Origin: Burkholderiales bacterium
GTDB lineage: Bacteria; Pseudomonadota; Gammaproteobacteria; Burkholderiales; WYBJ01
Direction: 5' to 3'
DNA: 64,000 bases
Assembly (NCBI GenBank): GCA_022841915.1
Contig: JALHQN010000001.1
Coordinates: 186,001 to 250,000, forward strand
Each line of letters starts with the position of its first letter. Positions within the stretch are counted from its first letter, which is position 1. Below the pieces are notes generated by a model. The model ran no database searches, was not told where the DNA came from, and worked only from the letters and a program-made list of their open reading frames with translations. Positions 56,941 through 64,000 of this stretch are shown in pieces. The position numbers and the translations under genes were made by a program.

Positions 56941-57061
56941 CGTACCGCTCAATTATCCCTGGCGAGCGACCCTTGGCGAGCGCAGATAGAAGTGCGCGAG
57001 CGGCAGTCCGCCGCCTAACGCTTCCGCTACGTCCGCGACTCGCATGATCGCGCTGACCTTC

Positions 57062-57146
57062 TGGTGCCGACGGTGAGACTCGAACTCACACGGCTTTCGC
57101 CACCGCCCCCTCAAGACGGCGTGTCTACCAATTTCACCACGTCGGC
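57062..57146 (-). tRNA. tRNA-Leu (anticodon GAG)
   Basis: An 85-nt class II tRNA on the minus strand. Acceptor arms GCCGACG and CGTCGGC pair perfectly, with discriminator A and an encoded CCA end (57062-57064 on the plus strand is TGG). The anticodon arm CCGTC-TTGAGGG-GGCGG gives anticodon GAG; a short variable arm (TGGCGAAAGCC) and T-loop GTTCGAGTC follow. Its place between secG and nuoA is conserved in betaproteobacteria. Confidence 0.96.
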
Positions 57147-57213
57147 ACTGCTAAACTGCATTTCTCGCTTCGACCAACCCTCGCCCGATCGGGGCGAACC
57201 GGCTGTCAGCGGC

Positions 57214-57594
57214 TTACTTCGGCACTGCGCCAGCCTTGGAATTCGGATCGGCGGGAGCACTGGGCGTAGGCACGGTCGGATCCTGCGCAGGCACTGCGGG
57301 AACCTTGCTGCCATCCTGCGCACCGCTCGGCGCTCTTTGGATGACGCCCTCGCTATCTCTTCCGCTGCTGCCCAAGTAGGTCAGACCCAAGCTGGTCAGG
57401 AAGAAGACCGTCGCCAGAACCGCGGTCGTTCGGGACATGAAATTGGCCGAGCCGCTCGATCCGAAAAGGCTGCCGGCGGATCCGCTTCCGAACGCCGCCC
57501 CCATGTCCGCGCCTTTGCCATGCTGCAAAAGCACCACCCCGATAATGGCGATACCAATCAGCACATGAATGATCAACAGCAGGATTTCCATCAA
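57214..57594 (-). CDS. secG: Preprotein translocase subunit SecG
   Basis: A 126-residue two-helix partner of SecYE. MEILLLIIHVLIGIAIIGVVLLQHGKGADMGAAFGSGSAGSLFGSSGSANF is the canonical start, followed by the second helix and a Pro/Ala-rich tail. It lies 26 bp after tpiA and is followed by the tRNA-Leu gene. Confidence 0.97.
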   Translation of the reverse strand: MMEILLLIIHVLIGIAIIGVVLLQHGKGADMGAAFGSGSAGSLFGSSGSANFMSRTTAVLATVFFLTSLGLTYLGSSGRDSEGVIQRAPSGAQDGSKVPAVPAQDPTVPTPSAPADPNSKAGAVPK

Positions 57595-57620
57595 TACCCT
57601 ATGCTTTCAACCAGCCGCCG

Positions 57621-58376
57621 CTACTGGCCGGCAGCCGCGCAAATTCCCAGAAACTCGTTGGCATCGAGTGAGGCGCCCCCCACCAACCCGCCATCGATGT
57701 CAGGCATGGCAAAGAGCTCTGCTGCGTTGCCCGCCTTCACACTGCCCCCATACACGATCCGGAGCTGCTCCGCCAACGCCTGATCGCGACCGGCGACGAA
57801 GCCGCGGATAGTGGCATGGACCGTCTGCGCCTGCTCGGGCGAGGCCGTCTTGCCAGTACCGATCGCCCAGACGGGCTCGTAAGCAATCACGGCACAAGCC
57901 AATGACCCGACCCCCAACTCCTCGATCACCGCGCCGATCTGCTCGGTCACGACATCCTCGGTCACACCGCCTTCGCGCTGGGCCAATGTTTCGCCTACGC
58001 ACAAAATCGGCACCAGGCTCGCTGCTTGAGCAGCTCGCATCTTGCGGGCCACCAAGCGACTGTCTTCACCGTGCATGGCACGCCGCTCGGAATGCCCCAC
58101 GAGCACATAACCACAACCAAATTCCCGCAACATCGATGCGGAGACTTCGCCGGTGTAGGCCCCTTTGGCATGTTCGCTGACATCCTGTGCGCCCCAGCCG
58201 ATCGGACTACCCTGCAGCAGCGCTTGAACCTGTGTCAGGAAAGGGAACGGAACACACACTGCGGACTCGCATCCGACACCAGCCGCCAGACCGGCTTTAA
58301 GAGCACTTAAGAGTGTCTCGTTCGCGGTCAAGCTACCATGCATCTTCCAGTTGCCGGCAACGAGTTTGGTACGCAT
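57621..58376 (-). CDS. tpiA: Triosephosphate isomerase
   Basis: A 251-residue TIM barrel that interconverts glyceraldehyde-3-P and dihydroxyacetone-P. Catalytic Lys is in AGNWKMHG, His in LVGHSERR, and Glu in IAYEPVWAIGTGK; the phosphate-binding YGGSVKAGNA is also present. Likely in one transcript with secG. Confidence 0.98.
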   Translation of the reverse strand: MRTKLVAGNWKMHGSLTANETLLSALKAGLAAGVGCESAVCVPFPFLTQVQALLQGSPIGWGAQDVSEHAKGAYTGEVSASMLREFGCGYVLVGHSERRAMHGEDSRLVARKMRAAQAASLVPILCVGETLAQREGGVTEDVVTEQIGAVIEELGVGSLACAVIAYEPVWAIGTGKTASPEQAQTVHATIRGFVAGRDQALAEQLRIVYGGSVKAGNAAELFAMPDIDGGLVGGASLDANEFLGICAAAGQ

Positions 58377-58712
58377 CCTAATCTTCGACTTTCAAAGCTG
58401 CCGAATAGTACCGCCGTACCCATGCACCGGTCAATTTGCGGCGATGCAAGACCTGAAAATTTTTGCCCGCGAGGGCATCGGACACCCACGCTCGATCGAA
58501 CCGGCCTGCAATGACGTCCTGCGTCTGCTCCATGCAGGGTGGACGTGGGCCCAGTCGGTCTCGTCGAACAAGATGAATAGCGTCGGGTTGCATCTAGCCG
58601 GCAGCGGCGAAGACCCTAGCAGCCTGCTGGACGAATCACGGGCCGCCATCGATGCGCTGACCGCACGCGCTCTAGCGTTAGCGCAGGATCCGGGAGCTAG
58701 GCCGCGCCTGCG
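58377..58712. other. Gap between tpiA and glmM
   Basis: Should contain the tpiA-secG promoter on the minus strand. One plus-strand open frame (from about 58444, overlapping the end of glmM) has a somewhat protein-like opening, MQDLKIFAREGIGHP, but no convincing ribosome site or family, so I do not call a gene. A small inverted repeat (GCGCT ... AGCGC) lies near 58680. Confidence 0.4.
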
Positions 58713-60071
58713 TCAAGCCGCCGCTTGCCGCAGGGTGGCGGCGATATGCTCGGCCAACTGATGTACCTTGTCCTGGGCCTGCCCTTCGACCATCACGCGA
58801 ATCACGGGCTCGGTGCCCGAAGGGCGCAACAGCACCCGACCCAACGATGAGAGTTCCGCTTCAGCGGCGGCGACGGCCGCGCAAACGGACGCGTCGCCGC
58901 GGAAGTCGAATTTTCGGTCCACCCGAACATTGATGAGCACTTGCGGATAGAGCTCAAGTCCAGCCGCCGCCTGTTCGAGCGTCTGACCGCTGCGCCGAAG
59001 TCCATGCAGCACCTGCAATGCCGAGACGATTCCATCGCCGGTGGTATGTTTGTCCAGGCATACGATGTGCCCCGAACCCTCGCCACCCAACTGCCACCCA
59101 TGCGCGACCAGTTGCTCGAGGACATAGCGATCTCCCACGGCGGCTCGAGCGAAGGGAATCCCCATCGCCTTGAACGCATTCTCGAGCGCGAGATTCGTCA
59201 TCAGTGTCCCGACGACCCCGCCCTTGAGAGTTCCCGACGCGTGACGCTGTAGAGCGATCATGTAGAGCAGCTGATCCCCGTCGTAGACTCGGCCTTGCCT
59301 GTCGACCATGATCAGCCGATCGCCGTCCCCGTCCAGAGCGATGCCAAGGTCTGCCCGATGCTGCCGTACCGCAGCCCTCAGGGCGGCAGGATGCGTGGCA
59401 CCGCATTGATCGTTGATGTTCAAGCCGTTCGGCTCATTACCGACGGAGAAGACTTCGGCGCCCAATTCATGCAGCACATGAGGCGCAATATGGTAGGTCG
59501 CGCCATGGGCGCAATCGACCACGATGCGAAGACCGCGAAGATCGAGTTCGCTGGGGAAGGTGCTCTTGCAGAATTCGATATAACGCCCGTCGGCATCCAT
59601 CACCCGCCGAGCCTTGCCCAGTTGCGCCGAAGGTTTCGGCGTCAGGGGAGCGTCGATACCTGCCTCGATGGCCTCCTCCGTTTCGTCGGGAAGCTTGTTC
59701 CCATTGGAGGAAAAAAACTTGATCCCATTGTCCTCGAAGGGGTTGTGTGAAGCGCTGATGACGATGCCTGCCTGCAGGCGCAAGGCCCGGGTGAGGTAGG
59801 CCACCGCCGGCGTGGGCATGGGCCCGGTCAGGAGGCTATCGACGCCTGCCGCCGACAAACCCGCCTGCAATGCCGCTTCCAGCATGTACCCCGAGATGCG
59901 GGTATCTTTGCCGATGAGGACGGTCGGCCGCTCGCCCTGCGACAAGTGCCAATCGGCGCTGGCGAGCACCTTACCCGCCGCATAACCGAGGCGCATTACG
60001 AAGTCCGGCATGATCGGCATCTCGCCGACTCGCCCGCGGATGCCATCTGTTCCGAAGTATTTTCTTGCCAT
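58713..60071 (-). CDS. glmM: Phosphoglucosamine mutase
   Basis: A 452-residue mutase that turns glucosamine-6-P into glucosamine-1-P for UDP-GlcNAc. It opens [16 protein letters not shown], has the catalytic phosphoserine S108 in [13 protein letters not shown], the DGDGDR metal loop, GEGSGHIV and [14 protein letters not shown]. It follows folP with an 82-bp gap, the standard ftsH-folP-glmM order. Confidence 0.98.
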   Translation of the reverse strand: MARKYFGTDGIRGRVGEMPIMPDFVMRLGYAAGKVLASADWHLSQGERPTVLIGKDTRISGYMLEAALQAGLSAAGVDSLLTGPMPTPAVAYLTRALRLQAGIVISASHNPFEDNGIKFFSSNGNKLPDETEEAIEAGIDAPLTPKPSAQLGKARRVMDADGRYIEFCKSTFPSELDLRGLRIVVDCAHGATYHIAPHVLHELGAEVFSVGNEPNGLNINDQCGATHPAALRAAVRQHRADLGIALDGDGDRLIMVDRQGRVYDGDQLLYMIALQRHASGTLKGGVVGTLMTNLALENAFKAMGIPFARAAVGDRYVLEQLVAHGWQLGGEGSGHIVCLDKHTTGDGIVSALQVLHGLRRSGQTLEQAAAGLELYPQVLINVRVDRKFDFRGDASVCAAVAAAEAELSSLGRVLLRPSGTEPVIRVMVEGQAQDKVHQLAEHIAATLRQAAA

Positions 60072-60153
60072 GCTCTCTGGGGGATCGGGATAGTCTGGGA
60101 GTACTACGGCTATTGGGGCACGAAGCTTAGGCTGGAAGAAGAGGCCAGGGGCA

Positions 60154-61005
60154 TCAGGAGCAGCCGTTCAGCGCATCGAGTACGTCCAACGCGTCGCGCG
60201 TCGCGCCTACGTCGTGAACGCGGACGATTCTAGCCCCGTTGACTACCGCCAGCAACGCAGCGGCTACGCTTGCATGCACGCGATCCTGGACATCCCGACC
60301 GGTGATCGCTCCGAGCATCGATTTTCGTGACAGCCCCGCCAGCACCGGCCAGCCCAGATCAGCCAAGCGTCCCAGGTTCTTCAGCAACAGCAGATTGTGC
60401 CCTAGCGTCTTGCCGAAGCCGAACCCGGGATCGAGCACGATGCGCTCCTTGACGATCCCCAGCGCTTCGGCGGCATGCGCCCGATCCTGCAGAAAACCGG
60501 CCACCTCGGCGACGACGTCGTCATAGTGCGGGTTGGATTGCATGGTGCGCGGTTCGCCCTGCATATGCATGATGCAAAGCGCCGCCGCACTGTCGGCCAT
60601 CACGTCGAGCGCCCCCGGCACACGGAACGCGGCAACGTCGTTGATCATGTCCGCACCCGCGGCCACCGCTTGACGCATGACTTCGGGCTTGGTGGTATCC
60701 ACCGAAAGTGGCACACCCACCTGCGTCAGGGCTTCAAGAACGGGCAATATGCGTGCAAGTTCTTCCGCTGCATCGACGGGGAGCGATCCTGGTCGGGTCG
60801 ACTCGCCACCGATGTCGAGGATATCAGCCCCTTCGACGACCAACTTGAGACCGTGCTCGATCGCCGCAGCCGACTGCGCATGCGCGCCGCCGTCGGAAAA
60901 CGAATCGGGGGTCACATTGATGACCCCCATGATGAGCGGCTTGCCCAGAGAGAGCCTGAACCGCCCGCATTGGAACGGGCGTTCAGGGTGAAGCCCCGGA
61001 GGCAT
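60154..61005 (-). CDS. folP: Dihydropteroate synthase
   Basis: A 283-residue TIM-barrel enzyme that joins p-aminobenzoate to hydroxymethyldihydropterin-PP in folate synthesis, the sulfonamide target. Signatures are [48 protein letters not shown] and the C-terminal [12 protein letters not shown]. It starts 17 bp after ftsH. Confidence 0.97.
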   Translation of the reverse strand: MPPGLHPERPFQCGRFRLSLGKPLIMGVINVTPDSFSDGGAHAQSAAAIEHGLKLVVEGADILDIGGESTRPGSLPVDAAEELARILPVLEALTQVGVPLSVDTTKPEVMRQAVAAGADMINDVAAFRVPGALDVMADSAAALCIMHMQGEPRTMQSNPHYDDVVAEVAGFLQDRAHAAEALGIVKERIVLDPGFGFGKTLGHNLLLLKNLGRLADLGWPVLAGLSRKSMLGAITGRDVQDRVHASVAAALLAVVNGARIVRVHDVGATRDALDVLDALNGCS

Positions 61006-61022
61006 CGGCTGACGGTCGCCTA

Positions 61023-62924
61023 TCAGGCGGTCCCGCCTTGCGTGGTTGTCGTGCCGGCCGTCGGCGCAGGGGTCGGCGTGTCATCCTGTGAGGGCGGCAC
61101 AGGCGGCATCGAGGCAGGCTTCGGGGGCCGGGGCTCCCTGCCCGCCATGATGTCCTCGATCTGATCGGCGTCGATCGTCTCCCATTCCAGCAGAGCGCGA
61201 GCCATTCTCTCGACCTTGTCCCGATTTTCCTCGATCAGGCGGCGAGCCAGGCTGTACTGCTGGTCGACGATGCGGCGGATTTCCATATCCACTTGCTGCA
61301 TGGTCGCTTCGGACACGTTTTTGTGCGTCGTGATGCTGCGCCCGAGGAACACTTCGCCTTCGTTCTCCCCGTAGACCATCGGCCCCATCGATTCACTCAT
61401 GCCCCACTGCGTGACCATGCGCCGTGCGAGATCGGTCGCGCGCTCGAAGTCGTTGCTAGCGCCGGTGGTCATCTGCGACATGAACACCTCTTCGGCGATT
61501 CGGCCACCAAACAGCACCGCGATGTTCTGCAGCAGATGCTCGCGGTCCATGCTGTAGCGGTCTTCCATGGGCAACTGCATCGTGACGCCCAAGGCACGCC
61601 CGCGCGGAATGATGGTCACCTTGTGCACCGGATCGGTTCGGGTCAGCAACTTGGCGACGACCGCGTGCCCTGATTCGTGGTAAGCCGTGTTGCGCCGCTC
61701 ATGCTCTGGCATGACCATGGACTTGCGCTCCGCGCCCATCATGATCTTGTCCTTCGCTCGCTCGAAGTCGTGCATGTCGACCAGACGCTTGCCTCCGCGC
61801 GCCGCGAACAATGCAGCCTCGTTCACCAGATTGGCGAGATCGGCGCCGGAAAAGCCGGGCGTTCCCCGCGCGATGATGTCCCCCTTCACATCCGGGGCGA
61901 CGGGCACCTTGCGCATGTGCACCATCAGAATCTGCTCCCGGCCGCGAATGTCCGGCAAGGGCACAACGACCTGACGGTCGAAACGCCCAGGACGCAGAAG
62001 CGCGGGATCGAGCACGTCAGGCCGGTTGGTGGCGGCGATCACGATCACTCCGGCACTGCCCTCGAAGCCGTCCATCTCGACCAGCAATTGGTTGAGCGTC
62101 TGCTCGCGCTCGTCGTTGCCGCCGCCCAATCCGGCGCCGCGCTGGCGACCGACCGCGTCGATTTCATCGATGAAAATGATGCAAGGCGCGTGTTTCTTCG
62201 CCTGCTCGAACATGTCCCGCACCCTTGCGGCGCCAACGCCCACGAACATCTCGACGAAGTCAGATCCGGAAATACTGAAGAAGGGTACCTTCGCCTCGCC
62301 GGCAATGGCCTTCGCAAGCAGCGTCTTGCCCGTACCCGGACTGCCCACCATCAGCACGCCGCGAGGTATCCGGCCACCAAGTTTTTGAAACTTGCCCGGG
62401 TCGCGGAGAAACTCGACCAGTTCCGAGACATCGTCCTTGGCCTCTTCGCAGCCCGCCACGTCGGCGAAAGTTATGGTGTTGTTGCTCTCATCGAGCATGC
62501 GAGCTCGGCTTTTGCCGAATGAAAACGCACCACCGCGCCCCCCGCCCTGCATCTGGCGCATGAAGAACACCCAGACGCCGATCAGCAACAGCATCGGGAA
62601 CCAGGAAACGAAAATGTTCATCAGCAGCGACGGCTCTTCTTCGGGCTTCGCCTCCACGATCACGCCTGCCTTGAGAAGATCGCTCACCAGCCAGGGATCG
62701 GACGGCGAATAGGTGGTGAACCGCTCGCCACTGCGCTTGATGCCCTTGAGTACACGCCCCTCGATCGTCACCTTGGCGATCTGCCCCTGCTTCACCTCTT
62801 CGATGAACTGGGAATACTCGGTCGATTTCTGCGCCGTTTGACGCGTGCTGAATTGATTGAACACCGTCATCAGCACCAGGGCTATGACGAGCCAGATCGC
62901 TATGTTCTTGATGAGATTGTTCAA
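61023..62924 (-). CDS. ftsH: ATP-dependent zinc metalloprotease FtsH
   Basis: A 633-residue membrane-anchored AAA+ protease that degrades unstable membrane and cytoplasmic proteins. Two N-terminal membrane helices flank a periplasmic domain; Walker A GSPGTGKT is at 194-201, Walker B IIFIDEID follows, and the zinc site HESGH is at 416-420. The C-terminus has a Pro/Thr-rich tail. It lies 73 bp after rlmE. Confidence 0.98.
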   Translation of the reverse strand: MNNLIKNIAIWLVIALVLMTVFNQFSTRQTAQKSTEYSQFIEEVKQGQIAKVTIEGRVLKGIKRSGERFTTYSPSDPWLVSDLLKAGVIVEAKPEEEPSLLMNIFVSWFPMLLLIGVWVFFMRQMQGGGRGGAFSFGKSRARMLDESNNTITFADVAGCEEAKDDVSELVEFLRDPGKFQKLGGRIPRGVLMVGSPGTGKTLLAKAIAGEAKVPFFSISGSDFVEMFVGVGAARVRDMFEQAKKHAPCIIFIDEIDAVGRQRGAGLGGGNDEREQTLNQLLVEMDGFEGSAGVIVIAATNRPDVLDPALLRPGRFDRQVVVPLPDIRGREQILMVHMRKVPVAPDVKGDIIARGTPGFSGADLANLVNEAALFAARGGKRLVDMHDFERAKDKIMMGAERKSMVMPEHERRNTAYHESGHAVVAKLLTRTDPVHKVTIIPRGRALGVTMQLPMEDRYSMDREHLLQNIAVLFGGRIAEEVFMSQMTTGASNDFERATDLARRMVTQWGMSESMGPMVYGENEGEVFLGRSITTHKNVSEATMQQVDMEIRRIVDQQYSLARRLIEENRDKVERMARALLEWETIDADQIEDIMAGREPRPPKPASMPPVPPSQDDTPTPAPTAGTTTTQGGTA

Positions 62925-62997
62925 AATCCAGTCCTAGACAGATCGATGGAGACCCGAATCGATTCTAACCCCAACCCGGCCGACACGACAGCCGCGC

Positions 62998-63618
62998 TTA
63001 CCGGAAGACGCCGCGGCACAACACGTACACCTCGCTCGAGTGGCTGCGCGATGCAGCCGGCTTGCGAATGAGGACTTGCCTGAACACCTGCTTCATATCA
63101 CGGATTACGGCGTCGAGGCCTGAACCATGAAAAACTTTGACCAGCAAGCATCCATCCGGTTTCAGCATCCGTCTGGCAAACACGACCGCCAGCGCTATCA
63201 ACGCTTGTGATCGCGCCTCGTCCGCCGAGGCGATTCCCGTTAGGTTGGGGGCCATGTCGCTGATCACAAGGTCCACGCCCTTGTCCCCGACGAGATCGGC
63301 GATTTTCTGCTGGACCGATTCGTCGTTGGCGTCGCCCAAAACGAAGTCCACGCCCTTGAGCGGCTGAAGCGGCAGGATATCGAGCGCGACCACGCGTCCC
63401 GATGGGCCGACGCGCTCACGCGCGACCTGCGACCAGCCGCCCGGTGCGGCCCCCAGATCGACGACGCTCGCTCCGGGTCGCAGCAACCGGTCCCGCTCGT
63501 CGATCTCCGACAGCTTGTAGGCCGCGCGTGAGCGGTATCCACTGCGGACCGCCTGCTTCACGTAGGGGTCGTTGACGTGGCGGCGCATCCATTGATTGGC
63601 TGGTTTCTTTCGACTCAT
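62998..63618 (-). CDS. rlmE: 23S rRNA (uridine-2'-O)-methyltransferase RlmE
   Basis: A 206-residue FtsJ/RrmJ enzyme that 2'-O-methylates U2552 of 23S rRNA. The N-terminal ...SGYRSRAAYKLSEID, SAM motif VDLGAAPGGWSQ, VISDMAPNLTG and KVFHGSG carry the K-D-K-E catalytic residues. Its start is only 15 bp from that of the divergent yhbY, so the promoters must overlap the coding regions. Heads the rlmE-ftsH-folP-glmM run. Confidence 0.97.
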   Translation of the reverse strand: MSRKKPANQWMRRHVNDPYVKQAVRSGYRSRAAYKLSEIDERDRLLRPGASVVDLGAAPGGWSQVARERVGPSGRVVALDILPLQPLKGVDFVLGDANDESVQQKIADLVGDKGVDLVISDMAPNLTGIASADEARSQALIALAVVFARRMLKPDGCLLVKVFHGSGLDAVIRDMKQVFRQVLIRKPAASRSHSSEVYVLCRGVFR

Positions 63619-63625
63619 CTAGAAT
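63596..63625 (+). promoter_or_regulatory. Candidate promoter for yhbY within the 5' end of rlmE
   Basis: TTGGCT (63596-63601), an 18-bp spacer and TAGAAT (63620-63625) end 8 bp before the yhbY ATG, so the message would have almost no leader. By eye only. Confidence 0.45.
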
Positions 63626-63633
63626 GGCTGCCT

Positions 63634-64000
63634 ATGTCTGAAACCACGATGCCCGAATCGCCCTTGCCGGGAAAAACACTGCGCGAACTTCGCGCCAGGG
63701 CCCACGCGCTCAAGCCGGTGGTATGGATCTCTGAGAACGGAGCCACGCCGCCCGTGCTTCGTGAGATCGACCGTGCATTGAATTCCCACGAATTGATCAA
63801 GATACACGCCGCAGTCGACGGGCGCGCCGCCCGCGAGGCGCTGCTCGACGATTTGTGCGCCAATCTCGGCGCTCAGCCCGTGCAAGTGATCGGCAAGATG
63901 CTCGTCGCTTATCGACCCAATCCGAAAGCCGCGCCAGCCCAAGCGCAGCGCCCGGCCGCGAAGCGATCTCCCGGAGCGGCGGCGACCAAGAGTCCCGCCA
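63634..64000 (+). CDS. yhbY: YhbY family RNA-binding protein (CRS1/YhbY domain), runs off the right edge
   Basis: The first 122 residues of a YhbY-like protein, which associates with pre-50S ribosomal particles. The CRM-domain pattern is seen in GKTLRELRARAHALKPVVWISENGATPPVLREIDRALNSHELIKIH, followed by IGKMLVAYRPN and a basic Ala/Pro/Lys-rich tail longer than in E. coli YhbY. Divergent from rlmE, as in many proteobacteria. The stop lies beyond the window. Confidence 0.93.
   Translation, partial: MSETTMPESPLPGKTLRELRARAHALKPVVWISENGATPPVLREIDRALNSHELIKIHAAVDGRAAREALLDDLCANLGAQPVQVIGKMLVAYRPNPKAAPAQAQRPAAKRSPGAAATKSPA

Noticed and set aside
58444-58761. Plus-strand gene between tpiA and glmM
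   Set aside because: No clear ribosome binding site, no recognisable family, and it overlaps the 3' end of glmM antisense.

Overview
This window is a GC-rich chromosomal segment of a betaproteobacterium. A Burkholderiales-like organism is my best guess from gene order: glnE divergent from yhdP plus a nitrilase, ilvE/zinc-finger/waaF, tpiA-secG-tRNA-Leu-nuoABCDEFGHIJKLMN, and yhbY divergent from rlmE-ftsH-folP-glmM. I see no rRNA, prophage, insertion sequence or CRISPR array. Most of the window is core housekeeping DNA with a few accessory genes between the blocks.

Layout. Positions 1-11100: a nitrilase fragment, a small exported protein and the giant AsmA-like YhdP on the minus strand; then glnE, ilvE, a CHCC zinc-finger protein, waaF, a SnoaL-like protein and a bacterial homologue of phosphosulfolactate synthase (ComA) on the plus strand. 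11100-24900: an exported DUF4124 protein, a YheT-type hydrolase, phosphomannomutase/phosphoglucomutase, RlmM, a catabolic-looking group (enolase-superfamily enzyme, gamma-glutamyltransferase-like enzyme, divergent PEP-mutase/isocitrate-lyase-like enzyme), an AsmA protein, MarC, a hotdog thioesterase, a MmgE/PrpD protein and a small monooxygenase-like protein. 25000-32400: alaS, recX, recA, cinA-type amidase, pgpA, thiL, nusB, all on the minus strand.

32600-41500 is the most interesting part. First, a FrnE-like DsbA-family oxidoreductase is interrupted by one in-frame TGA at exactly the position of the first cysteine of its CPWC active site. It has a good ribosome binding site and an otherwise intact frame, so it looks like a selenoprotein (U-P-W-C) rather than a broken gene. 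Second, after ydcH, dsbB, arfB and a cytochrome b561-like gene, there is a DSF (diffusible signal factor) locus. It holds rpfF, followed after 22 bp by a MerR-HTH/PAS/GGDEF/EAL protein that resembles the BDSF receptor RpfR but carries a DNA-binding domain at its N-terminus. A divergent Aas-type acyltransferase/acyl-ACP(CoA) ligase fusion faces rpfF. The shared upstream region is AT-rich and contains two tandem 19-bp palindromes plus another dyad, so a one-protein signal-to-DNA circuit is a reasonable hypothesis.

41450-64000: a Nudix hydrolase, the complete 14-gene complex I operon (minus strand), tRNA-Leu(GAG), secG, tpiA, glmM, folP, ftsH, rlmE and the divergent start of yhbY, which runs off the right edge.
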